From NCBI GenBank assembly GCA_050740455.1, contig JBOIDF010000004.1, positions 1 through 64,000 on the forward strand: DNA of 64,000 bases, read 5' to 3'. Numbering within the stretch: the first letter of the stretch is position 1; each line of letters opens with the position of its first letter. Below the pieces are notes generated by a model. It saw only the letters and a list, made by a program, of their open reading frames with translations. It had not been told where the DNA came from and made no database searches. This stretch comes from USCg-Taylor sp050740455. GTDB lineage: Bacteria; Pseudomonadota; Gammaproteobacteria; JACCXJ01. The position numbers and the translations under genes were made by a program. Of the stretch, positions 7,298 to 15,127 are shown in pieces.

Positions 7298-8110
7298 TTA
7301 CACCCGGTGCAGGATCAGCTCCAAGACGACCTTGGTGCCGAAATAGGCCAGAAGGAGGGCTAGGAAACCCGCAAACATGTAGCGCAGGGCGGTCCTGCCG
7401 CGCCAGCCGAATCGATAGCGCCCCCAGAGCAGCACCGCGAAGATACACCAGGCGGCAAATGAAAGCGCGGTTTTATGCACCAGGTGCTGAGCGAAGATAT
7501 CCTCCACAAACATGAGACCGCTTAGGAGTCCGAGGCTCAGCAGAAAGAAGCCCGCGATGATGAATTGGAACATCAAGGATTCGGCGGTTTGCAAGGGCGG
7601 CAAGAGTTGCATCGCGGCCAGGTAACGGCGCGTCCGCAGCAGCCGTTCTTCCACGGCAATCACGACCGCTTGCAGCGCCGCGATGGTCAGGAGACTGTAC
7701 GCGGTCACGGACAGCACGACATGCAACCTCAGCCCGAGCGGCGCCGATGCCAGCAGCAAGCGCTCGTTCGGGAACAGCAGCTCCAACACGATCCCAAGGC
7801 CCGCGCTTGGCAGTAGCACCAAGGCGAGGTTCTCTACCGGCGCGACCCATGATGCCACGACGACGACACCCGCCACGACCCAGGCCACGAGCGAAACCGT
7901 ATTGAAGATCCCCAAGTTCAAGCCCGAGCCGGTGAGGATCCCTTGGTACAACACCGCGGCATGCAAGGCGAGCGCGAGGAGCGCGAGGATCGGCGCCGGA
8001 CGCGTGGCGGCGGATCCGCTCCGTGCGCGTTCCACGATGCCGCGGGCGATGTGCATGGCGGCGGCAAGATAAAAGACGATGGCGAGGACTGCGAAAACGG
8101 CGATGTTCAT
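7298..8110 (-). CDS. ypjD: YpjD/CcsA-like inner membrane protein (cytochrome c assembly family)
   Basis: A 270-residue protein with about eight membrane helices, matching the HemX/YpjD branch of the CcmC/CcsA family: LNLGIFNTVSLVAWVVAG, LLPSAGLGIVLELLFP, LRLHVVLSVTAYSLLTIAAL and LSLGLLSGLMFVEDIF. Relatives handle haem in cytochrome c maturation, though YpjD itself has no proven role. ATG 8110 (MNIAVFAVLAIVFYLAAA) is preferred over the upstream 8131 start. It is transcribed divergently from ffh, an arrangement conserved in many gammaproteobacteria and a useful anchor for synteny. Confidence 0.85.
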   Translation of the reverse strand: MNIAVFAVLAIVFYLAAAMHIARGIVERARSGSAATRPAPILALLALALHAAVLYQGILTGSGLNLGIFNTVSLVAWVVAGVVVVASWVAPVENLALVLLPSAGLGIVLELLFPNERLLLASAPLGLRLHVVLSVTAYSLLTIAALQAVVIAVEERLLRTRRYLAAMQLLPPLQTAESLMFQFIIAGFFLLSLGLLSGLMFVEDIFAQHLVHKTALSFAAWCIFAVLLWGRYRFGWRGRTALRYMFAGFLALLLAYFGTKVVLELILHRV

Positions 8111-8234
8111 AGCTGCACGGCTCGTGGGCATGATGACACAAAGCGATTCGAGGTAGAAGGCGGGTTCTTCGCGGCCTGCTCAAGGGATTATGTTAGTATG
8201 CTTCGGCTCCTAGCAAACCCTGGATCGCGCCGCC

Positions 8235-9587
8235 ATGTTTGACAACCTCTCCCAACGCCTAACGCGCATTGTCAAGGAACTCCGCGGGCAAGGCCGCCTG
8301 ACGGACGAGAATATCCAATCGACCTTGCGAGAGCTGCGCATGGCCTTGCTCGAAGCCGATGTAGCCTTGCCCGTGGTGCGTTGGTTCGTCGAGCATGTGC
8401 GGACGCGCGCGGTGGGCGAGGAAGTTGTCACGAGCCTCACCCCCGGACAGGCATTCATTCGCGTCGTCCGCAACGAATTGACGGCATTGATGGGCGAACA
8501 ATGCGAAGGCCTCGATCTGAACCGGCCGCCGCCGGCGGTTGTGTTGATGGTCGGCTTGCAGGGGTCGGGCAAGACCACATCGGCCGCGAAATTGGCCCGC
8601 TACCTGAAGGAGCGCGAGAAAAAATCGGTGCTCGTGGTGAGCTGCGATGTGCATCGACCGGCGGCCATCGATCAGTTGAGCGTGTTGGCAAGCGAAATCG
8701 GTGTCGAATGCTACCCGGCCGACCCGGCGCACGATCCCGCGGCGATCGCCTCCGAAGCGCTCTCGCATGCGAAAAGGCGATTTCACGATGTGCTCATCGT
8801 CGATACCGCGGGACGATTGCACATCGACGCGGAGATGATGGATGAAATCACGCGCCTTCACCGGGTATTGGATCCGGCCGAGACCTTGTTTGTCGTCGAT
8901 AGCATGATGGGCCAAGACGCGGTCAATGCGGCGCAGGCCTTCGATGCGGCCTTGCCCTTGACGGGGGTCATTCTTACCAAGACCGACGGTGATGCGCGTG
9001 GAGGGGCGGCACTCTCGGTGCGCCGGGTCACGGGTAAGCCGGTTAAATTCGTAGGCGCCGGCGAGAAGAGCACGGCGCTCGAGCCATTTTATCCGGATCG
9101 GGTGGCCGCGCGCATTCTGGGCATGGGCGATGTGCTCGGGCTTATCGAAGAGGTGGAACGGAAGATCGATCGTGAACAGGCCATGGACATGGCCGAGAAA
9201 CTCCACAAAGGCCAGGGATTCGATCTCCGGGATTTTCGCGATCAGATCCGGCAGATGCGGGGGATGGACGGCTTGGGGAGCTTGATGAGCCGCTTACCGG
9301 GACTGTCGGATGCCCCCCAACACATGATGGACCAAGTCAATGACAAAGAGCTGGGTAAGACCGAGGCCATCATCAATTCGATGACGCCCAAAGAACGCCG
9401 TTATCCCGACAACATCAAGGCCTCGCATAAACGCCGGATCGCCGCCGGGTCCGGCACCCAAATCCAGGATGTGAACCGCCTGTTGAAGCAATTTACCCAG
9501 ATGCAACGTACGATGAAGCAGGTCTCGAAAAAGGGCGGGCTGGGGAAGCTCATGCGCTCCATGTCCGGGCGTTTCCCGCCGGCATAG
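8235..9587 (+). CDS. ffh: Signal recognition particle protein Ffh
   Basis: A 450-residue SRP54-type GTPase that binds 4.5S RNA and signal peptides of nascent membrane proteins and delivers ribosomes to FtsY. The domains are in order: the N domain helical bundle (MFDNLSQRLTRIVKELRGQG), the G domain with G1 GLQGSGKTTSAAKLA near residue 106, DVHRPAAIDQL, G3 DTAGRLH, G4 TKTDGDARGGAAL, and the Met-rich M domain from about 300 (DFRDQIRQMRGMDGLGSLMS; RRIAAGSGTQIQDVNRLLKQ; FTQMQRTMKQ). Length agrees with the Escherichia coli protein. Intact. Confidence 0.97.
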   Translation: MFDNLSQRLTRIVKELRGQGRLTDENIQSTLRELRMALLEADVALPVVRWFVEHVRTRAVGEEVVTSLTPGQAFIRVVRNELTALMGEQCEGLDLNRPPPAVVLMVGLQGSGKTTSAAKLARYLKEREKKSVLVVSCDVHRPAAIDQLSVLASEIGVECYPADPAHDPAAIASEALSHAKRRFHDVLIVDTAGRLHIDAEMMDEITRLHRVLDPAETLFVVDSMMGQDAVNAAQAFDAALPLTGVILTKTDGDARGGAALSVRRVTGKPVKFVGAGEKSTALEPFYPDRVAARILGMGDVLGLIEEVERKIDREQAMDMAEKLHKGQGFDLRDFRDQIRQMRGMDGLGSLMSRLPGLSDAPQHMMDQVNDKELGKTEAIINSMTPKERRYPDNIKASHKRRIAAGSGTQIQDVNRLLKQFTQMQRTMKQVSKKGGLGKLMRSMSGRFPPA

Positions 9588-9599
9588 CCCGCGAGCCGC

Positions 9600-10364
9600 A
9601 TGCCCGATCCGGCGGTAGCGGTCGAGGGCCTGTCGAAACGGTTTGGCGCCGTCGTGGCCGTGGAGAATATCAGCTTCAGCATCGAGCGTGGATCCATCTG
9701 TGCGCTCCTCGGCGCGAACGGGGCGGGTAAGACGACGACGCTGGCCATGCTCCTCGGCTTGGTCACCCCGACGGCGGGCGGGATCCGCGTCTTGGGAAGG
9801 GATCTGCGGACCGATCGTTATAGCGTATTGGCGCGCATGAACTTTTCCTCGCCTTACGTCGATCTACCGCAACGGCTGACCGTCGCTGAAAACCTCGATG
9901 TGTACGCACGTCTCTATGGGGTGCGTGATATCCAAGCGCGCGTCACGGAGCTTGGGCAGCACCTCGACATCGAGGGTTTGATGCGGCGCGAGTACCGGAC
10001 GTTGTCGGCCGGCCAGAAGACCCGCGTGGTGCTGGCCAAGGCCCTGCTGAATAGACCCGAGTTGGTGTTACTCGATGAGCCCACGGCTTCCCTCGATCCG
10101 GACAGCGCCGATCGCATCCGTCAGTATTTAGTTCACTACCAGCGCAGCAACGGCGCGACCATCCTTCTGGCCTCGCACAACATGACGGAGGTCGAGCGGG
10201 TCTGCACTCAGGTGCTGATCATGCGATCGGGGGAGATCGTCGATCGCGGGAGGCCTATGCAACTGATCGCAAAATATGGCCGCACGACGATGGAAGAGGT
10301 CTTCTTACACATCGTCCGCAACGGGGATCCCGCGGACAGGCAGGCACGGTACAGCGTGCGATGA
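9600..10364 (+). CDS. ABC transporter ATP-binding protein (CcmA/DrrA type)
   Basis: A 254-residue ATPase subunit of an ABC-2 type exporter. Visible are Walker A GANGAGKTTT (about residue 39), the signature LSAGQKTRVVLAKALL, Walker B ELVLLDEPTASLD and the switch histidine in LLASHNMTEVERV. Its stop overlaps the start of the permease gene by 4 bp (ATGA), indicating translational coupling. The substrate is unknown. Such pairs export polysaccharide, lipids or drugs. The two follow ffh by 12 bp but that link is probably not functional. Confidence 0.93.
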   Translation: MPDPAVAVEGLSKRFGAVVAVENISFSIERGSICALLGANGAGKTTTLAMLLGLVTPTAGGIRVLGRDLRTDRYSVLARMNFSSPYVDLPQRLTVAENLDVYARLYGVRDIQARVTELGQHLDIEGLMRREYRTLSAGQKTRVVLAKALLNRPELVLLDEPTASLDPDSADRIRQYLVHYQRSNGATILLASHNMTEVERVCTQVLIMRSGEIVDRGRPMQLIAKYGRTTMEEVFLHIVRNGDPADRQARYSVR

Positions 10365-11176
10365 TCGCGGTTCCGGAGCAGGTCTTCTCGGCGCGCCGCA
10401 TCGGGGCAATGATACTGCGCTACCTGTATCTTCTGCGCGGATCGTGGCCGCGGATCCTGGAACAAGCATATTGGCCCACCGTGCAGATGATCCTATGGGG
10501 GCTGGTCACGCAATTTTTCGCCACCAATAGTTCCTGGGTGGCCCAGGCCGCCGGGGTCTTGATTGCGGCCGTGCTGCTCTGGGACGTGCTGTTTCGGGCG
10601 CAGCTCGGGGTTTCGGTCGTCTTCATGGAGGAGATGTTCGCCCGCAACCTCGGTCAGCTGTTCGCGAGTCCGCTGCGTCCTTACGAGCTGGTGCTAGCGT
10701 TGATCAGCATCAGCCTCGTGCGTACCTGTATCGGGGTGGGAACGGCGGCGCTCCTCGCGATCCCGCTCTATCAGTACTCCATTTTTGCGATGGGTATGCC
10801 GCTCATCGCGTTTTTCGCCAACTTGCTGATCTTCGGCTGGGCCATCGGACTTTTGATCTGCGCGCTCTTGCTGCGTTTCGGCTTGGGTGTGGAATCGCTC
10901 GCCTGGGCCTCGATTTTTGCCATCGCCCCGATCAGCGGGATCTATTACCCGATCGCCACCTTACCCGCCTGGCTGCAACCGCTGGCGTGGTGTTTGCCCA
11001 GCAGCCATGTGTTCGAGGGAATGCGGACGGTGATGTTCGAGCACCGCTTCGATGTCGATCGATTCGCCGCGGCGGCGGAATTGAATGTCCTTTATATCGG
11101 ATTGACGGCGATTGTGTTCCTGCGGGTGTTCGAAGTCGCCCGCGCGCGCGGGTTACTTCTGCAAAGCGGTGAATAG
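10361..11176 (+). CDS. ABC-2 type transporter permease
   Basis: A 271-residue membrane subunit with six hydrophobic segments, partner of the upstream ATPase. The motif YYPIATLPAWLQPLAWCLPSSHVFEGMR near the C-terminal third is characteristic of ABC-2 permeases related to the NodJ/DrrB group. The start ATG lies inside the end of the ATPase gene (ATGA overlap). It is convergent with dsbB, with only 15 bp between the stop codons. Confidence 0.9.
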   Translation: MIAVPEQVFSARRIGAMILRYLYLLRGSWPRILEQAYWPTVQMILWGLVTQFFATNSSWVAQAAGVLIAAVLLWDVLFRAQLGVSVVFMEEMFARNLGQLFASPLRPYELVLALISISLVRTCIGVGTAALLAIPLYQYSIFAMGMPLIAFFANLLIFGWAIGLLICALLLRFGLGVESLAWASIFAIAPISGIYYPIATLPAWLQPLAWCLPSSHVFEGMRTVMFEHRFDVDRFAAAAELNVLYIGLTAIVFLRVFEVARARGLLLQSGE

Positions 11177-11191
11177 GCGCGAGAGCTGAGC

Positions 11192-11689
11192 TTAGCCGCG
11201 TATCGCCGGGGGTCGTGCGATCTGAACAATGCAAAGCCCGAGCAGCACGATAAATAACCCGAGCGCCCACTCCGCGATCGAGAGACTCAAGAAGCTCCAC
11301 CCGATCTCCGCGCATTCCCCGCTGCCGCGCAGGATCTTGGCGAGGGCTTCGAGCATGGGGTAGGTGTCCATCAAATAGTCGAAGCCCGGACCGCATTGCG
11401 GTACCTGATCCGGCGGCAGGCGCTGTAACCACACCTGCCTCCCGGCGACGCCGCCTCCGGCGAGCGCGGATAAACCGATGAAGGCGCTGTAGACGCGGCT
11501 GCCGGTTCGCGCCGGAGCGTGCACGGCGGCGAGGAGCCCCAAGAGACCCGCGCCCGCGAAGAGCAGCCGTTGAATCATGCACAAGGGACAAGGTTCGAGT
11601 CCTTGCACGATCTCGAGATAAATCCCAAACCCGAGCGACCCTCCGCAGAGCAGGAAGATGAGTAAAAATGCAACGCGGTCCGGTATCAT
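11192..11689 (-). CDS. dsbB: Disulfide bond formation protein DsbB
   Basis: A 165-residue inner-membrane quinone reductase that reoxidises periplasmic DsbA. The first cysteine pair C34/C37 (EPCPLCMIQR) and the second pair C99/C126 (VPQCGPGFDYLMDTYP and GSGECAEIGW) are all present, with four membrane helices between and around them. The upstream in-frame extension to 11821 is rejected because ATG 11689 sits directly before the first helix. The upstream region is shared with the divergent glycosyltransferase gene. Confidence 0.93.
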   Translation of the reverse strand: MIPDRVAFLLIFLLCGGSLGFGIYLEIVQGLEPCPLCMIQRLLFAGAGLLGLLAAVHAPARTGSRVYSAFIGLSALAGGGVAGRQVWLQRLPPDQVPQCGPGFDYLMDTYPMLEALAKILRGSGECAEIGWSFLSLSIAEWALGLFIVLLGLCIVQIARPPAIRG

Positions 11690-11802
11690 GGCCGCCGAGT
11701 GGTTTCGCCTGTTGGTCAAGAGCGTATTATACGCGGCGATGCCGTTGTGAAATACTTCGCCCAGCCTGTCGTTGTTTAATAGGCGGAAACTCGTGGAATT
11801 GT

Positions 11803-12969
11803 ATGGGAACATGCTTGTCAAGAGAGGGGCATAGGGACTTGGATAGCCGCACGAGCATCTGCCATATCACGACCGTGCATCCGTTGGGTGATACGAGGAT
11901 CTTTCATCGGGAGGCGGCCGCAGTTAGCGGAGCCGGGAAATACTCGCTGGTCCTCATCGCAAGAGGCAGCCCGGAAGCCGTCTCTTCCGGGATCGCGGAG
12001 GAAATCCAGTTACTCCCCGCGAAGGGGGGGCGGCTGCACCGGATGATCGTGTCCCAGTACCGGGCTATCGGCATGGCCCTACGCGCTAACGCCGATCTCT
12101 ACCATCTTCACGATCCGGAGTTGCTGCCCGGCGGGATCCTGCTCCGATTGCTCGGCAAACGTGTGGTCTTCGATATCCATGAGGATCTGCCGAAGCAGGT
12201 CCGCATCAAACCATGGATCCACCGGCGGTTGGCGCGGCTTTGGGTCTGGGTCGCACAACTCTTTGATGCGCTGGTGTCGAGATGTTTCGACGGCATTGTG
12301 GCGGCGACCCCCGAGATCGGCGGCAAGTACCGTGGCAGCCGGATGGTGGTTGTACAGAATTTTCCTGCATGGGAAGAACTAATGTGTCCGTTTTCGGCGC
12401 CCGTCAGCGAACGTAAGAACATCGCCATCTATGTGGGTACGATCACCGAGGAACGCGGCCTGCGCTGCATGCTGCAAGCGGCCGATCGGGCTTCGGAACG
12501 TCTAAGCGGCGACTTCCGTCTCATACTCGCCGGCCGTTTTGTGTCGGCGAAAGACCGCGAGATCTTCGAGGCTCACGCCAACCAGGACATAGTAGAATAC
12601 ATCGGCTGGCAGGACAGGCGGCAGGTGGGGGAGCTATTGGGGCAAGCGCTGGTTGGGCTCGTGACCCTGCTGCCGGCCGCAGGTTATCTGGAATCCTATC
12701 CAGTCAAGCTCTTTGAGTATGGGGCTGCTGGAGTGCCCGCGATTGCCTCCGACTTTCCGCTCTGGCACCGGCTGATGAACGGGTGCTGCGTGTTCGTTGA
12801 TCCCAGCGCGCCGGAGGCTATTGCGGATGCGCTGGTCGATCTCATGACCGACAAGGTCCAGGCGGAAGCAATCGGCCGCGAGGCACGGGCGCTGGTACGC
12901 AGTCGATATAGCTGGGAGTCCGAGGCCGAGAAGCTACTGGCTTTCTACGAGCAGATACTCGGCTCGTGA
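11803..12969 (+). CDS. Glycosyltransferase family 4 protein
   Basis: A GT-B fold sugar transferase of about 388 residues. The N-terminal domain has ICHITTVHPLGDTRIFHREA, LYHLHDPELLPGG and VVFDIHEDLPKQV. The C-terminal donor domain has NIAIYVGTITEERG, IEYIGW-like VEYIGWQDRRQ and the E-x7-E-like YLESYPVKLFEYGAAGVPAIAS. It probably adds a sugar to a lipid-linked surface glycan. Start is uncertain: ATG 11803 or TTG 11839 (the latter just before the conserved SICHITTVHP). The stop overlaps the possible GTG start of the next glycosyltransferase, so they form a two-gene unit. Confidence 0.82.
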   Translation: MGTCLSREGHRDLDSRTSICHITTVHPLGDTRIFHREAAAVSGAGKYSLVLIARGSPEAVSSGIAEEIQLLPAKGGRLHRMIVSQYRAIGMALRANADLYHLHDPELLPGGILLRLLGKRVVFDIHEDLPKQVRIKPWIHRRLARLWVWVAQLFDALVSRCFDGIVAATPEIGGKYRGSRMVVVQNFPAWEELMCPFSAPVSERKNIAIYVGTITEERGLRCMLQAADRASERLSGDFRLILAGRFVSAKDREIFEAHANQDIVEYIGWQDRRQVGELLGQALVGLVTLLPAAGYLESYPVKLFEYGAAGVPAIASDFPLWHRLMNGCCVFVDPSAPEAIADALVDLMTDKVQAEAIGREARALVRSRYSWESEAEKLLAFYEQILGS

Positions 12970-13019
12970 TCGAAAACGGACTTCCGCATGCGGCCGTCGG
13001 GGGACATGGCGCCGGCGTG

Positions 13020-14234
13020 ATGAAGGTCGTCTACCTACACCAATATTTCAATACGCCTGAGATGGCGGGGGGGACACGGTCCTACATGATGGCCGCGCGC
13101 TTGGTTCAGGCCGGCCATGAGGTCCATGTGGTGACGGCCTTTCGGGATCCCTCGGTTCGCCGAGATGTGTGGCAAGCGCGCGTGGATGGTATCCATATCC
13201 ACTGGATCCCTGTCAGATATTCCAATCGCATGGGGTTCCGGCAGCGGATCAGGGCCTTTGCGGAGTTCGCCGTCAAAAGCGCCCGGGTCGCCGCCTCCAT
13301 CCGGGGCGATCTCGTGTTCGCGACGAGCACCCCTTTGACCATCGCTCTTCCCGGGATCTACGCGGCGTGGAGGCTTGGGAGGCCCATGGTATTCGAGGTT
13401 CGGGACTTGTGGCCGGAGCTTCCGATGGCGATCGGGGAGCTGCGAAATCCCGTGCTGATTGTCCTTGCGAGGTGGCTCGAGCGCATGGCCTATCGCCGCG
13501 CCGCGAGGGTTATCGCCTTATCTCCAGGTATGGCAGAGGGGGTGATCAGGGCGGGATATCCCCGTAGGCGCCTCGCGATCGTGCCTAACGCTTGCGACCG
13601 GGCGCGGTTTCAGAACGTGCGCGGCGGTATCCGCGATGTGTTTCCGGGGCTACGGTTCGCCGATTCGGACCGCCTGGTCCTCTACGGCGGGACGTGTGGC
13701 CGCATTAACGGCGTCTCCTATTTAGTGAGGGTCGCAGGCCACACGGCGGCCGTCGCACCCCATGTGAAGTTCTTGATCGTGGGCAATGGGGCAGAGCGCG
13801 GTCTCATTGAGGGCGAAGCCGAGCAATTGGGGTTGTTGAATAAGACGGTTTTCGTGTGTCCTCCCGTCGAAAATCACAGAATGCCGCTGGTTCTCGCCGG
13901 ATGCGACGTCGCGACGTCCTTATTCATCGACCTGCCCGAGATGTGGAACAACGCGGCAAATAAGTTTTTCGATGCGCTGGCCGCGGGTAAACCGGTCATG
14001 ATAAATTACTCGGGCTGGCAGGCGGATCTCTTGCGGAGTTCCGGTGCCGGCATCGTGGTTCCGCCTGATGACCCCGCGAAGGCCGCTGCGATGTTGGTCG
14101 AGTTCCTGATGGACTCGGAAGCGGTGGGCAGGGCCGAGTTGGCTGCCCAGCGGCTCGCGGCGGAGGAGTTTGATATAGACAAGCTCGCCGCGCGATTTAT
14201 TCAGGTCTTAGAGGATGCGGCTCGTACGGCATAG
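13020..14234 (+). CDS. WbuB-like glycosyltransferase family 4 protein
   Basis: A 404-residue GT4 enzyme of the WbuB/FnlB-associated type: MKVVYLHQYFNTPEMAGGTR, AGHEVHVVTAF, VFATSTPLTIALPG, VFEVRDLWPELPMAIG, RVIALSPGMAEG, IVPNACD, and FFDALAAGKPVMINYSGWQA with the donor-binding region. Related enzymes transfer amino sugars during O-antigen or capsule assembly. ATG 13020 gives the standard N-terminus; an in-frame GTG at 12966 overlapping the previous stop is possible and would add 18 unconserved residues. Together with the preceding gene it indicates a small glycan locus. Confidence 0.88.
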   Translation: MKVVYLHQYFNTPEMAGGTRSYMMAARLVQAGHEVHVVTAFRDPSVRRDVWQARVDGIHIHWIPVRYSNRMGFRQRIRAFAEFAVKSARVAASIRGDLVFATSTPLTIALPGIYAAWRLGRPMVFEVRDLWPELPMAIGELRNPVLIVLARWLERMAYRRAARVIALSPGMAEGVIRAGYPRRRLAIVPNACDRARFQNVRGGIRDVFPGLRFADSDRLVLYGGTCGRINGVSYLVRVAGHTAAVAPHVKFLIVGNGAERGLIEGEAEQLGLLNKTVFVCPPVENHRMPLVLAGCDVATSLFIDLPEMWNNAANKFFDALAAGKPVMINYSGWQADLLRSSGAGIVVPPDDPAKAAAMLVEFLMDSEAVGRAELAAQRLAAEEFDIDKLAARFIQVLEDAARTA

Positions 14235-14307
14235 CCGCCGCGGCCAGCTTCTTCGGCGGGGAGCGGTCTTCTAGAATCGATCCGAGACCGCACCCGATGT
14301 CGCAGGC

Positions 14308-14718
14308 TCAAGCGGCTACCCTTCCGGCGCTCGACGCCGTGCTCTTGCGCCCATTAGGCACGGCCCTCGGGCCAGTCGCGACCGGCTTGCCGGGCTGCGC
14401 GACCATGGACATACCCTGCGCAAAGCACGCTCGAGTCGATTCCGTGACCACCTCGACGGCCTTGCGCATGTGATCCACCGCAAGATCGTTGTACTCACCG
14501 GCGAGCTTCGCCTGGCGCGACCAGAGCTTACCGGCGCCGTTTGACTCGCTAAGTAGCTTCATCTGGCTGGAGCCCATATTCACCCAGGCGCCCGCCAGGT
14601 CCAACTGCTGCTCCACGAGCTTCGTCACGGCCGTCGCGGTGATCTCTCCGCACTCTTTCCACGCGTTTAACGCCAAGGTGATATTTTTGCTAGGCACATC
14701 GTTCAACATGTTCAACAT
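14308..14718 (-). CDS. Phasin-family (PHA granule-associated) protein
   Basis: A 136-residue helical protein without membrane segments: WKECGEITATAVTKLVEQQL, GAGKLWSRQAKLAGEYNDLA, VDHMRKAVEVVTESTRACFA, and a flexible Ala/Ser/Arg-rich tail. The amphipathic heptad-like helices and size match phasins, which coat polyhydroxyalkanoate granules. No PHA synthase lies in the window, so this rests on sequence character alone. A tandem 34-35 bp repeat sits about 110-210 bp upstream of its start codon and could belong to its leader. Confidence 0.65.
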   Translation of the reverse strand: MLNMLNDVPSKNITLALNAWKECGEITATAVTKLVEQQLDLAGAWVNMGSSQMKLLSESNGAGKLWSRQAKLAGEYNDLAVDHMRKAVEVVTESTRACFAQGMSMVAQPGKPVATGPRAVPNGRKSTASSAGRVAA

Positions 14719-15127
14719 CGCGTATACTCCTCATTCTTGGACTGTGGGCAGGCCCCCTGGCAACCCGCACCGCCGCGATCGATCCCGTTCGTGGTAGAGG
14801 GAACCTATTGTGTGCATGCGTAGGGGGGAGTCCATCCCATTAGGGCGGGGTCTAGCAAGACTTTGATTTTCTCCTTTTATTGGTTCTTTTTGGTGGAGTC
14901 CATCCCATTAGGACGGGTCTAGAAAGACACTGCGCCTCCCCTTCCCCTACAGCATGCTAGTCTTATGTTACGCTGCACGACGGCTGAGCCCAGCGGCACA
15001 ATCATGAAAGCGACGTAGCGGGATCCGCTACATTTGGCGGTGCCCGGGCGCACCGCCTTGCGCAATCCCTGCTATCGCGTCCCCTCGGGAGGCGCTAGAA
15101 TGCAAGCACGGAAGGGGACCCTGCGCC
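14719..15127. other. Intergenic region between phasin and CheB-CheR genes
   Basis: A 409 bp divergent intergenic region. It holds the tandem repeat described separately and a T-rich spacer, and must contain the promoters for both flanking genes. No ORF with coding character and no RNA gene were recognised. Confidence 0.5.
14827..14928. repeat. Two direct 34-35 bp repeats with a 33 bp spacer
   Basis: Repeat 1 at 14827-14861 and repeat 2 at 14895-14928 both read GGAGTCCATCCCATTAGG then RCGGG(G)TCTAG and end AAGAC. They differ at two bases plus one single-base indel. Each contains a small CCC-ATTA-GGG palindrome. The spacer is T-rich. Only two units are seen and no cas genes are near, so this is not a CRISPR array. 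A pair of binding sites or a duplicated structured leader of the phasin gene is possible. Confidence 0.7.

Noticed and set aside
6455..7363. 302-residue forward ORF over the DUF559/Cys-rich region
   Set aside because: Pro/Ser/Arg-rich shadow of the leftward fragments. The leftward frames carry recognisable motifs.
14827..14928. CRISPR-like pair of repeats
   Set aside because: Only two units, unequal in length, no further array and no cas genes in the window.
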